Source of the DNA: Anaerolineae bacterium
Lineage (GTDB): Bacteria; Chloroflexota; Anaerolineae; Anaerolineales; Anaerolineaceae
Length of the DNA: 32,418 nucleotides
Assembly (NCBI GenBank): GCA_011176685.1
Contig: DUED01000007.1
Coordinates: 1-32,418, forward strand
Reading direction: 5' to 3'
Below the pieces are notes generated by a model. That model was given only the letters and a program-made list of their open reading frames with translations, was not told where the DNA came from and searched no databases. Both the position numbers and the translations under genes were made by a program. Shown in pieces: positions 1-8,326 of this stretch; position 1 is the first letter of the stretch; the number at the start of each line of letters is the position of its first letter.

Positions 1-126
1 AGGTATCAGAAGAAGAAATAAAAGTAGTCCAAAGAAAGCTAAATGATAGACCTCGAAAAGCTTTGGATTTTTTCAAACCTGATGAAGTCATTAATAATCT
101 TGTTGCACTAAAAGTTTGAAACCACA
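1..126 (+). mobile_element. IS30-family insertion sequence, right (3') end, partial
   Basis: This is the last 126 bases of an IS30-family element, and the rest lies outside the window. It carries the final 38 codons of the transposase (3-119, TGA stop), including LNDRPRKALDF and KPDEVI, which match the conserved C-terminus of IS30 transposases. The transposase stop lies inside the probable terminal inverted repeat, as is usual in this family; the element appears to end in TTTGAAACCACA. The end was set by comparison with the inverted copy at 32295-32418: the two agree up to CCACA at base 126 and diverge at once after it. They differ at one base (T at 25 here, giving Val instead of Gly). The DDE catalytic core is not in the window, so activity cannot be judged. 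Confidence 0.9.
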
Positions 127-171
127 ATAGTAAATATATGTCGTTTTTTGACATAATATTTATTACTATAC

Positions 172-555
172 TTAACAAGTATTGTGCGCCAGGAGCGCTA
201 CTTTATCACCTCGACGAAAAAGCTTATTATAGGTTTTACAAGCTTTTCCCGTTGGCTGAATGACAATCTTTTCAATCCCATGTTCCTTAAGAGCTCGAAT
301 AGTCTTTTTTTTCACCTTTAACGAATCTAGAACACCAGTACCGATGACTAGGACTCCAATATCTTTATCCAACACTCGCTCCACCATTAGGGGCTTTAAA
401 GTGTGCCCTTTGCGCTCCTTCCATACAGAGAACTGAGTACCTATTAAACAAAGGTCATTATTGATTATGGCTTTGTTACTAACAGAATTAGCATCAATGA
501 CTATAAACTTCCCCCATGAGAAATTGAGAATTGGTCCTTTCACATCCCGGAACAT
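172..555 (-). CDS. Mth938-like domain protein (DUF498 family)
   Basis: A small soluble protein of 127 residues that matches the Mth938/NDUFAF3-like fold family. Family hallmarks are visible: a central VLVIGTG segment, the preceding VLDKDI, and a C-terminal half with GIE, a PTGKA turn and YNKL. The biochemical role of bacterial members is not established. The eukaryotic relative helps assemble respiratory complex I, but that role cannot be transferred here. The chosen ATG has an AGGAG eight bases upstream; a GTG nine bases earlier overlaps that ribosome binding site and is unlikely to be used. The gene is divergent from rsmG, ends about 45 bases from the IS30 end and looks intact. Confidence 0.8.
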   Translation of the reverse strand: MFRDVKGPILNFSWGKFIVIDANSVSNKAIINNDLCLIGTQFSVWKERKGHTLKPLMVERVLDKDIGVLVIGTGVLDSLKVKKKTIRALKEHGIEKIVIQPTGKACKTYNKLFRRGDKVALLAHNTC

Positions 556-599
556 CTTGAACACTCCTAAATAAAAATATCACTCATTTAGATGATTAC

Positions 600-628
600 A
601 TTATAGAAAAATAATACCTTTTCAACAA
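600..628 (-). promoter_or_regulatory. Candidate sigma-70-type promoter of the Mth938-like gene
   Basis: On the minus strand TTGTTG (623-628) and a perfect TATAAT (600-605) are separated by 17 bases. This would start transcription near 593, about 38 bases before the ATG. It is a pattern match only. Confidence 0.5.
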
Positions 629-680
629 TATAAATTCGGTCATTCTCCATTTGATAGCTATAAGGATATAATTTTCAATC

Positions 681-1391
681 ATGAAAAGCATTCAAGAAGA
701 GATCGCGATTCTTACTGGTATCAAATTGTTAAAATACCAAATATATGCCCTGTTCCGCTATGAAAAGGAACTGATTGCGTGGAATGAAAATTTTAACCTC
801 ACAACTATTACAACACCGCAAGATATTCATATTCGACACTTCTTAGATTCATTGAGCTGTCTTCAAGTCATCCGAGACCGAAAACCCTTTAGACTCATCG
901 ATGTGGGTACTGGAGCTGGTTTTCCTGGTATTCCCATAAAAATAGTTGTTCCTGAGGTGAAGCTTACATTGGTCGAATCCACTAGCAAAAAAGCCGATTT
1001 CTGCCGCTATATTGTAAATGAACTCAAACTGCAGGAAGTGGAAATATTGCATGCTCGCGCTGAAAATATTGGCCAAGATAGCTGCTACCGTGAGCAATTT
1101 GATTGGTCAGTTGCCAGGGCAGTTGCAGCTCTTCCAACACTATTAGAATATTTACTGCCACTAGTAAAAATCGGCGGAAAATCACTAGCACAGAAAGGTA
1201 AAACCGCCCATGAGGAAGTCAAGAAAGCACAGTATGCAATCCAGTTATTGGGCGGGGAATTGGAAAGTATCCATGCAGTGGATATCCCCAAAGTTGAGGA
1301 TAAGAGGTTCTTAGTTGTTATTAATAAAGTCTCATCAAGCCCAGCCAAATACCCCCGAAGAGCTGGCATTCCTACAAAACGACCCCTTTAA
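681..1391 (+). CDS. rsmG: 16S rRNA (guanine-527-N7)-methyltransferase RsmG
   Basis: RsmG (GidB) transfers a methyl group from S-adenosylmethionine to N7 of G527 in 16S rRNA of the small ribosomal subunit. The 236-residue protein has the family order: an N-terminal helical part with WNENFNLT, then HFLDSL, the SAM-binding loop DVGTGAGFPGIP at about residues 74-85, LVESTSKKADF, and the SVARAVA segment typical of the family. The length is normal for RsmG. An AAGGA lies rather far (about 15 bases) before the ATG. Its stop is one base from the convergent recF stop, so the two transcripts must overlap or terminate inside each other. Confidence 0.95.
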   Translation: MKSIQEEIAILTGIKLLKYQIYALFRYEKELIAWNENFNLTTITTPQDIHIRHFLDSLSCLQVIRDRKPFRLIDVGTGAGFPGIPIKIVVPEVKLTLVESTSKKADFCRYIVNELKLQEVEILHARAENIGQDSCYREQFDWSVARAVAALPTLLEYLLPLVKIGGKSLAQKGKTAHEEVKKAQYAIQLLGGELESIHAVDIPKVEDKRFLVVINKVSSSPAKYPRRAGIPTKRPL

Positions 1392-1392
1392 T

Positions 1393-2592
1393 TTATTCAT
1401 TGATCTGACCACTTGCAACTTTCCATATGACACAAGATTCCAAGAATTTTTTAGAAAACAGATTTTTGTTGGTTGTGGTCAATATTAATTGCTCACATTT
1501 CTGCAAAGATTCCAACAAATCAGCGCGACGCTGCAAATCAAGTTCTGCTAGTGTTTCATCTAATAAAAGAACAGGCCACTCGCCAGATTTATCATGCAAC
1601 CAATCTACCTCTGCCAACTTTAGAGATATTAACGCAGTACGTATCTGACCACGCGAACCATAAATGCCAAGGTCAACGCCGTTGTTGAGAAATCGAATTT
1701 CATCACGATGTGGTCCAATAGTGGTTACACCGCGAAAAATTTCATCGCGTTTAATCCCCTGTAATTTTTTTCGGAATCCCGTTTGAATCTGTTCCTGTGA
1801 ATATTCACTGCGATCGACTAGTGATACAGTATTGAAGGCAATTTGATTTGCAGATTCAGAAATTGGATCATAAGATGGTTGATAAACCCATTGCAGAATT
1901 TCTGATTGGTTTAACAGATTTTTATGAATATGCCTTGCGTGCTTCTCCAATTCAGTAATTGTTTTGATACGCATATAAATAAGGAATGCACCTTTATCAC
2001 TAATCAGTTCATCCCAATAATCCAATTGTCGAGGATCACTATTATGTTCCGCAATCTGCTTCAATAATGCATTACGCTGCAAAACCGCCTGCTTATATTC
2101 ACTGAGAGTTTTTGCATAACCCGAATAAGCCTGGGAGATAGTCATATTTAAATATCGTCTGCGTTCATATGGGCTACCCTCGATGATACTAGTCATTTGG
2201 GGTAAAAAAATTACCGAATGAAATCCTCCCAAAGCTTCCTGCAGAGTTCGCTTGACACCATCAACCAAAACTTCCTTACGTAAACGCATACTACCATTGC
2301 GACCATTTTCAAGGATCAGCCGAATTTCCATACGTCGTAATTGATTAGTGCGGCTGAAAGACATTACTAATCTAGCGACAGGTTGAGTTTCTTTCAACGA
2401 AAGAAAATTAATCAGCTGGCGATCACTACCCGCCTGAATAGAGGTAAAAACCGAGAAAAAATGCACAGCTTCTAGGAAGCTAGTTTTACCCTGGGCATTG
2501 TCTCCTACCATAAGAATAATCCGCCGGGGCACTTTAAGATCCAGGCGGGTAAACACACGAAAATTGTTTAAAGATATCCTTGTAAGATACAT
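1393..2592 (-). CDS. recF: DNA replication and repair protein RecF
   Basis: RecF is an SMC-like ATPase that helps load RecA at single-strand gaps together with RecO and RecR. The 399-residue protein shows the Walker A loop GDNAQGKTS at residues 30-38, an ABC-type signature region (YGSRGQIRTALISLKLAE) and a Walker B with D-loop (LLLDETLAELD) near the C-terminus. The arrangement and length fit RecF rather than other SMC-like proteins. It is the last gene of a minus-strand group with def, 32 bases downstream of the def stop, and there is no clear Shine-Dalgarno, so translation may be coupled. It is not next to dnaA, dnaN or gyrB within this window. Confidence 0.93.
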   Translation of the reverse strand: MYLTRISLNNFRVFTRLDLKVPRRIILMVGDNAQGKTSFLEAVHFFSVFTSIQAGSDRQLINFLSLKETQPVARLVMSFSRTNQLRRMEIRLILENGRNGSMRLRKEVLVDGVKRTLQEALGGFHSVIFLPQMTSIIEGSPYERRRYLNMTISQAYSGYAKTLSEYKQAVLQRNALLKQIAEHNSDPRQLDYWDELISDKGAFLIYMRIKTITELEKHARHIHKNLLNQSEILQWVYQPSYDPISESANQIAFNTVSLVDRSEYSQEQIQTGFRKKLQGIKRDEIFRGVTTIGPHRDEIRFLNNGVDLGIYGSRGQIRTALISLKLAEVDWLHDKSGEWPVLLLDETLAELDLQRRADLLESLQKCEQLILTTTNKNLFSKKFLESCVIWKVASGQINE

Positions 2593-2624
2593 GCAAGGTT
2601 GATAAATTCAAGATTTGGTCTTTC

Positions 2625-3140
2625 TTAAACCATCTCTACTTTTGAAGCTTCAACTTCCTCCGTCTTCCACAATTGTTCGGCTCGGTCTATGAATAGAACC
2701 CCATTCAAATGGTCAATCTCATGCTGGAAAATCCGTGCTAGCCAACCCTGCGCTCGAATCTTCTCTTTTTTACCATATCGATTTTGACCTTTTACTACAA
2801 CCTTTATGGACCTCTCAACCTCCCCCACGACATCCGGTACAGAAAGACAACCCTCAACTCCAAGAGCGTTATCTTCTGATGTCTTCACTATCTCTGGATT
2901 GGCCACTATAAACAACTTTGGCTTTGCATTCTCAATAGTATCATCCATGGGGTACTCTACTACAATCACCCTACTGGAAACATTAACTTGTGGAGCGGCT
3001 AAACCGACACCCGGTTCAACGCGCATAGTCTCTATCATATCTTCAACCAGTGTTTGGAATTCCTGATTAAATTTCGTTACCTTATGTGCCTTTTTGCGTA
3101 ATATTGGGTGTGGTAATTTTTTTACTTCTCTAATAGCCAT
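2625..3140 (-). CDS. def: Peptide deformylase
   Basis: Peptide deformylase removes the N-formyl group from nascent proteins and uses a metal ion, usually Fe(II). All three family motifs are present: GVGLAAPQV (motif 1), EGCLSVP (motif 2, whose Cys is a metal ligand) and QHEIDHLNG (motif 3, HExxH with two metal-binding His and the catalytic Glu). The 171-residue length is normal. It lies between the cNMP-binding/PH membrane protein and recF on the same strand. The formyltransferase gene fmt, a frequent neighbour, is absent from the window, while methionine aminopeptidase, which acts next in N-terminal processing, lies about 3.4 kb away. Confidence 0.96.
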   Translation of the reverse strand: MAIREVKKLPHPILRKKAHKVTKFNQEFQTLVEDMIETMRVEPGVGLAAPQVNVSSRVIVVEYPMDDTIENAKPKLFIVANPEIVKTSEDNALGVEGCLSVPDVVGEVERSIKVVVKGQNRYGKKEKIRAQGWLARIFQHEIDHLNGVLFIDRAEQLWKTEEVEASKVEMV

Positions 3141-3210
3141 TCAACCTCTATAAACACTATTTTTAATGCCTTAATCGGTAAATTTTTCTAGAAATTATAA
3201 TCTGTTAATG

Positions 3211-4878
3211 CTAACTTTTTGTTTCTTCTGCTCCCCTTGCTTGCTTTTCCTCTCTCATTCTATGATAAGTTTTCATCCATTGCGCCAAGCGATAACGCTC
3301 TCGTTCAGAGAGGGAGTCTTTCTCTTCTCGTAATACTTTCGTGAAACGGCTAAAAAGCTCTTGTTGCACTGCAGAAGGATTGTACACATAATCAAAAGTA
3401 AATTCGGCATCTCCAATCCTTATAAAAACAGTTCCAAAATTAAAAAGCAAACCAAAAAATCCAAGACGTTTATACTCAATAGATTGTATATTCTTAATGG
3501 GTGCAGCTCTTTTTTCCTCTAATCCTAGCGGCTTCCGGTTTACATCAATAATTTGCTCAGGTGTAATAATATATAGATCATTGCGCCAATCAACCAGCGC
3601 ATAAACCCAACAAAGAGCCATAATCACTCCAAGTGCTATTACTACTGCAAAGTATGTATCTTTATCCAAAACAGCAAACCAGCCTGCATTTTGTGCCAGG
3701 ACTGAAATAAAGAGAGCAATCAAACCAAGAGACGGAAGTATAGTCTTGCGTAGGAGAACAAACCAATGTGTTCGGTAGATAATACTTTCACCCTCTTCTC
3801 TACGTAATTGTAGAATATTGTCGAGTAGTTCTGATAATAAGCTTTTTTGTGGTTCAACTGTCTGAACTTCTTCTGCCAATATTCTGCTTTGTTCATCGTC
3901 TGAACTTTCCAATTCAAAGTGGCGACGCAGGACAGCTTCAATTTCACGCTGGTCCTCATTCTCTTGGCACCTTCGTGCCAATTTCCTCTGCTCTTCCAAC
4001 AGTGCTAAGACCTCATCTGGATTTGCCAAACTACTAAACTTCAGCAAACCAGTATAAGTGCGCATGATAATATCTCCATAAGAAAAATTTCGGCCGAAAA
4101 GATCAGTTTGCTTTGTTATAGAAAGCATAGCATCCAGTGGGGTTTCTCGGCGGCTTTCATACAAAAGCACTATTTTCTCTAAAAATATAACTCGCTTATC
4201 TGTTAAGACATAGAAATCATTAGACCAATCAACCGCATTCCATACTGACCAGCCAGCTGCAATGGCCGTAATCGCGCCTCCAATCGGATACACCACATTA
4301 CTTGCAATAATCTCCGTGAAATATAGAATGGATGTGAGTAATAACAACGCAAAACCACCAAGAATTGGCGTAAGTAGGCGGGCGATTAAGATAAAAGGAT
4401 GTTGTCTGCTAATATAATGAATTGTCTCATTTGATTGCCGCCAAGACAGCGGCTTTTTTATTAAGAGATTTAAACTGCTGAGTGCAATATTAAAAGCGGG
4501 CTCCATTTCTGGTTTCTTTTCCAATAAGCCTTTCAGAATATCCGACTTGATACAAAGTAAGACCGTAGTTTCTACTACAATTGCAGAAGTAAGCCGGTAA
4601 GGTTCATCATCCAGTAATTCAAAACCAAAAAAACTATTTGGTCCAAGAACATTAATACGGTCAACTCCACCTTCGAAATCATATTCCATTGCTACCTTAC
4701 CATTAAGCACAATATAAAGGTTGGAAGCATGGGCTTCTTGTTCATAAACCTTCTTACCCTCTTCAAACTGTACTGCTTCAGTCTTTTTGAGTAATTCACG
4801 TAGTTGGGAATCTTCTAGAAATCGGAAGAAATATGATTCTCTTAGAATTGAATATATATGATCATGAGTTATGGACAT
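3211..4878 (-). CDS. Cyclic-nucleotide-binding domain protein with duplicated TM-pair/bacterial PH modules
   Basis: A 555-residue membrane protein without an assigned role. Residues about 15-130 form a cNMP-binding fold: an EGKKVYEQE strand, IVLNGKV, then GPNSFFGFELLD followed by YRLTSAIV, the place of the phosphate-binding cassette. Two similar modules follow. Each has a pair of hydrophobic helices, then a W.ND.Y..T motif (DWSNDFYVLTDKRVI and DWRNDLYIITPEQII) opening a bacterial PH-like domain. An acidic, charged linker lies between the modules, and the C-terminus is highly charged and probably cytoplasmic. The layout suggests that a ligand binding at the N-terminus affects a membrane scaffold, but this is inference. 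It is the first gene before def and recF, with 70 bases to def. Confidence 0.75.
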   Translation of the reverse strand: MSITHDHIYSILRESYFFRFLEDSQLRELLKKTEAVQFEEGKKVYEQEAHASNLYIVLNGKVAMEYDFEGGVDRINVLGPNSFFGFELLDDEPYRLTSAIVVETTVLLCIKSDILKGLLEKKPEMEPAFNIALSSLNLLIKKPLSWRQSNETIHYISRQHPFILIARLLTPILGGFALLLLTSILYFTEIIASNVVYPIGGAITAIAAGWSVWNAVDWSNDFYVLTDKRVIFLEKIVLLYESRRETPLDAMLSITKQTDLFGRNFSYGDIIMRTYTGLLKFSSLANPDEVLALLEEQRKLARRCQENEDQREIEAVLRRHFELESSDDEQSRILAEEVQTVEPQKSLLSELLDNILQLRREEGESIIYRTHWFVLLRKTILPSLGLIALFISVLAQNAGWFAVLDKDTYFAVVIALGVIMALCWVYALVDWRNDLYIITPEQIIDVNRKPLGLEEKRAAPIKNIQSIEYKRLGFFGLLFNFGTVFIRIGDAEFTFDYVYNPSAVQQELFSRFTKVLREEKDSLSERERYRLAQWMKTYHRMREEKQARGAEETKS

Positions 4879-4940
4879 ATTCTAAGTATATCCCACCAGG
4901 ATAAATGGAAATGTAAAAATGGCTAGTTCATTCTGGTAAA

Positions 4941-6452
4941 ATGGGTTGGTTGTCAGAAACGCAGAGAAACTCTATGAAACTTAGTCGGTTCTCACTTATT
5001 AGGTGGATCGCAATTGGGCTTATATTCATTGCCGGTATTATCTTTGTGCTGCAGCTCATCCATTTCAGCCGCTTAAGGGCAGGGTTTTCCCCTGGAACAA
5101 TCATCGCGGGGGTACCGGTAGGAGGATTGGATCAGCAACAAGCCGCTGAACGGTTATCTCAAGCATATAGCTATCCCATTGAGATTTACTATGAGGATGA
5201 TCCCATCCAAGTGAAACCGGTTTCCGTTGGTTTTGAACTTGACGTGGAAGCCATGATTGCAGCTGCTGACCAACAACGCGTTAATGCTCCTTTCTGGAGG
5301 TCATTCTGGAAATACCTTTGGAATCAGGTTCCTAAAGCAAAAGAGACTCCTTTGCGCGCATCTATTGAGAAAAAGCGACTGCGCATGTACTTACTAGACG
5401 AGGTCTCTTCAAGGTATGACAGAGTTCCACAATCCTCAATACCAGTTCCGGGTAGTGTGAATTTCCAAACCGGCAAGCCAGGCAAAGTATTAGACATTGA
5501 CCAATCAATTCCATTAGTAGAACAAGTACTCATGTCTCCTACTGAACGTTCTATGAATCTGATCATTTCAAAAATTGCACCCCCAAGGCCCACTATGGAA
5601 AACCTAGAGGTGCTATTAAAGCAGATCATTGACAAATCTAAATTCGATGGTCTCACTGAGATGTATATCCTTGACCTCGAGAACAGGAAAGAGTTGAATT
5701 TCGCCTATGAACGTGGCACGGATATCACTCCAGGCATTTCCTTCACAGCTGCCAGTACAATAAAAATTCCCATTATTGTGTCAATCTTTGAAAAACTCAA
5801 TGAACCTACACCACAATATGCAGCCGAGCTGTTGCAATTAATGATCGAGAAATCAGAGAATGATCCAGCAGACACTTTAATGGAATTGTATCTAGACCCT
5901 AATATTGGATCAATCTTGGTTACTAATGACATGCAAGCATTAGGATTGGAGAACACATTTTTGGCTGGACATTTTTATTTAGGTGCTCCTCTACTTCAGC
6001 GCTACAGTACTCCTGCTAACACTCGTGTGGATTACACAACAGATCCTGATCCATACAACCAGACCACGACGGTTGATATGGGCATACTACTCGATGATAT
6101 TTATCAATGTGCACAAACAGGTGGGGGTACATTTGCAGCAGTATTTCCAGGAGAGATTACACAAACTGAATGTCAACTGATGATCACGTACCTCACACGC
6201 AACAAAATTGCCGTATTATTACAGGCCGGAGTGCCAGATGGTACGAAAATTGGACACAAACATGGCTGGATCACTGAATTGGATGGATTAATGCATGCCA
6301 TCTTTGATGCTGGTATTGTTTACAGTCCCGGGGGTAACTATGTTGTTGCCGTAGCTATGTATCAACCCACACAGCTCATTTTTGATATTGCCAACCAGTT
6401 AGCCGCACAACTCTCAGCCGCGGTTTATAATTATTTCAATATAACACAGTAA
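4941..6452 (+). CDS. Secreted or membrane-anchored class-A beta-lactamase-like serine hydrolase with N-terminal VanW/PG_binding_4-like domain
   Basis: The protein has a single N-terminal hydrophobic helix (about residues 18-36), so the rest probably faces outward. Residues about 45-215 contain GTIIAGVPVGGLDQQQA, the opening of PG_binding_4/VanW-type domains. The C-terminal half has the penicillin-recognising motifs: S272-T-I-K275 (SxxK), S305-E-N307 (SxN) and K440-H-G442 (in place of KTG). It may act on peptidoglycan or inactivate beta-lactams; sequence alone does not decide, and the Omega-loop Glu of true class A enzymes was not placed. An internal ATG at 4974 is an equally possible start, directly before the membrane helix. 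It is divergent from the cNMP/PH gene and convergent with map. Confidence 0.75.
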   Translation: MGWLSETQRNSMKLSRFSLIRWIAIGLIFIAGIIFVLQLIHFSRLRAGFSPGTIIAGVPVGGLDQQQAAERLSQAYSYPIEIYYEDDPIQVKPVSVGFELDVEAMIAAADQQRVNAPFWRSFWKYLWNQVPKAKETPLRASIEKKRLRMYLLDEVSSRYDRVPQSSIPVPGSVNFQTGKPGKVLDIDQSIPLVEQVLMSPTERSMNLIISKIAPPRPTMENLEVLLKQIIDKSKFDGLTEMYILDLENRKELNFAYERGTDITPGISFTAASTIKIPIIVSIFEKLNEPTPQYAAELLQLMIEKSENDPADTLMELYLDPNIGSILVTNDMQALGLENTFLAGHFYLGAPLLQRYSTPANTRVDYTTDPDPYNQTTTVDMGILLDDIYQCAQTGGGTFAAVFPGEITQTECQLMITYLTRNKIAVLLQAGVPDGTKIGHKHGWITELDGLMHAIFDAGIVYSPGGNYVVAVAMYQPTQLIFDIANQLAAQLSAAVYNYFNITQ

Positions 6453-6546
6453 TTATTAACCCTAGTTAAGTAATTGGGATTAAGCATATTAAAATTATAA
6501 TTCCTGTGAAATATTTTCTCCCCCAACCATTCTCATAAGAATTATT

Positions 6547-7317
6547 TTATTTATATACAACCGATAAAATTTCAGGTTCCCCTTTAGTGATAGCTATCGT
6601 TTGCTCAAACTGGGCTGATAGGGAACCATCAGCAGTCACGACAGTCCACTCATCCTTCTTTAAGTGTGTATCGGGCTTGCCGATATTAATCATTGGTTCT
6701 ATGTTGATTACCATCCCTTCCTGCAATACAGGACCTCGGTTTGATGGACCAATATGAGGTATAAAGGGTTCCTCCCATAAATTCCTCCCTATTCCATGAC
6801 CACCATACTCGCGCACTACAGAATAACCTCTCTCTTTTGCATACAATTCAATAGCAGTCCCAATTGCCCCGATGTGATTACCTGGTTTTGATACCGCAAT
6901 TCCCGCCATTAGGCATTCCCTGGCAACCTTCACCAACTTACGAACTTCCGGTCTAACTTTCCCGATCAGATAAGTTATACAGGAATCACCACACCAGCCT
7001 TTATATTTCAAGCCAATATCAACCCCAACGATATCTCCATTTTTTAAAACACGATCATCAGGAATACCGTGGCAGATTTCGTTATTGATGGATGTAGTGA
7101 TTACGCCAGGGAATGGTCTTTGGTGTGGTCGCTGGCGGATACCCTTATAGAGGGTTTTTGCGCCATGTGAACTGATAAACTGTTCTGCAATCTTATCTAA
7201 TTTTTTCAGCTCAACTCCGGGTTGAATACCTTTCTCAATCTCTTTAAACGTAAGCGCTACGATATTACCAGCAGCTCGTAATGCTGCAATCTCCCGTTTG
7301 GACTTTATGACTATCAA
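6547..7317 (-). CDS. map: Methionine aminopeptidase, type I
   Basis: This metalloenzyme removes the initiator methionine after deformylation. The 256 residues carry the full pita-bread set of metal ligands: two Asp in DIGLKYKGWCGDS, His in GGHGIGR, Glu in INIEPM and Glu in QFEQT, plus the substrate-contacting His in ICHGIP. Translation probably starts at a TTG preceded by AGGAGG with five bases of spacing; no closer ATG fits. It follows the broken nitroreductase on the same strand with only 16 bases between them, so it may depend on the pseudogene's promoter. It has the short type I form without an N-terminal extension. Confidence 0.96.
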   Translation of the reverse strand: MIVIKSKREIAALRAAGNIVALTFKEIEKGIQPGVELKKLDKIAEQFISSHGAKTLYKGIRQRPHQRPFPGVITTSINNEICHGIPDDRVLKNGDIVGVDIGLKYKGWCGDSCITYLIGKVRPEVRKLVKVARECLMAGIAVSKPGNHIGAIGTAIELYAKERGYSVVREYGGHGIGRNLWEEPFIPHIGPSNRGPVLQEGMVINIEPMINIGKPDTHLKKDEWTVVTADGSLSAQFEQTIAITKGEPEILSVVYK

Positions 7318-7333
7318 TACTTCCTCCTGAAAA

Positions 7334-8187
7334 TCAATTAAAACATAATTTTGCTATTAGCATTAAATCCGCTGGATGAGAGGGAACTTCTTCCATGCTT
7401 GTAGCTAATTCCCAGAAGCCATTTTTGTCCAACGCATCCATCGCTAAACTTATATTCGCCATACAAATTCCACCATCATGTAAAGCATAATTTGTAACTG
7501 AAGCAAGTGAGCCGCCTTTTCTTTTTTTTATAAACAAATACAATTGGTTATTTCGCCATAAGAATCTCCAGGGTTGTGCATTCATTGCAGAAGGTGCAAA
7601 ACGGGCAGCATCTATCAACTGCTTCAATTCCGAAGGTGGGAACGCTGGATTTTCAAATGATTGGAGAAAAAAGATCTCATTAAATGGCTTGCGGTTTCCT
7701 CCTCCATATACCTTACGCATCTAATCATTCATTATTCTTCCTGTCAAACCTTCTGAAGTTAAACCGAAAACAAGAAAAGTTGCTATCATAGAGGTTTGCG
7801 GTAATCCCAGGCGTTCTTTGATTTTTCTTTCCCTATTCAAGCCACCAATAAAACACGAACCCACCCTAATTTTCCATAAACGCCCCGCAATCTTCTGTAC
7901 TCGAAATCCCAGGTCAATGAAAGAGCAATTTTCACCAATGGAATAAGGAACCAGATAATGAGGGGGAGAAACTAAAGAGCCGTATGCACCTAACAAGTTA
8001 CTCATATCCTCGTTCTGCTTGCGATTTTTTTTATTAATACCTCAAATCGATTTTCCGGGATGAGTGACCTCACGCCTGCTATGATTCTTACAACTTCCCC
8101 TAATTGCTCTTTACTGATAGACTTCTTTTGAAAACGTCGAACAGAATGGCGTCCAATTATTGCTGAATACAAAGTCTTGTCTTTCAT
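7334..8187 (-). pseudogene. Nitroreductase (TM1586-type) pseudogene with one frameshift and one in-frame stop
   Basis: Three consecutive pieces read together as one protein of about 280 residues. The first (8002-8187) has the N-terminal flavin-fold motif RHSVRRFQKK. It shifts frame after a run of eight A (minus strand) at about 8026-8033; adding one A joins it to the second piece (7721 to about 8030), which contains SPPHYLVPYS and IDLGFRVQKIAGRLW. A TAG at 7721-7723 then interrupts, and the same frame continues through ARFAPSAMNAQPWRF, the second nitroreductase half. This internal duplication is typical of the putative TM nitroreductase family. The ATGA at the break could look like coupled genes, but each piece is too short to fold alone. 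The A8 lesion could be a sequencing error; the TAG is harder to explain so. Confidence 0.85.
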
Positions 8188-8248
8188 CAATCTTCATCCA
8201 ATTTTTGTAATGTAGAAGATAAAATTATAACCCTACTAATTTATGGAC

Positions 8249-8303
8249 TATAATGATAGTCAATGATTAAACCAGCTAGTATTTCATATTAGCATGTGCT
8301 AAT
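8249..8303 (+). promoter_or_regulatory. Candidate promoter and operator of the DtxR-family gene
   Basis: A perfect TATAAT lies at 8249-8254, with a weak TTATAA 18 bases upstream. About 33 bases downstream is the inverted repeat ATTAGCA-TG-TGCTAAT (8288-8303) with seven-base arms. DtxR/MntR-type regulators bind short palindromes of this general kind, often in front of their own genes. The repeat would lie in the 5' leader, where bound repressor could block elongation or initiation. Confidence 0.45.
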
Positions 8304-8326
8304 TGTTGTTTGATTAGGAGCTAAAA

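Noticed and set aside
137-155. TATGTC/GACATA hairpin beside the left IS30 end
   Set aside because: Only a six-base stem and no U run on the side of the ending gene. IS30 elements can favour palindromic targets, but this single case is too weak.
6458-6485. TTAACCC/GGGATTAA repeat between the beta-lactamase-like gene and map
   Set aside because: A long loop and imperfect arms without a U run; not convincing as a terminator.
7721-8187. Programmed frameshift or coupled small genes at the ATGA junction in the nitroreductase
   Set aside because: A second, independent in-frame TAG and the short fragments fit gene decay better than programmed decoding.
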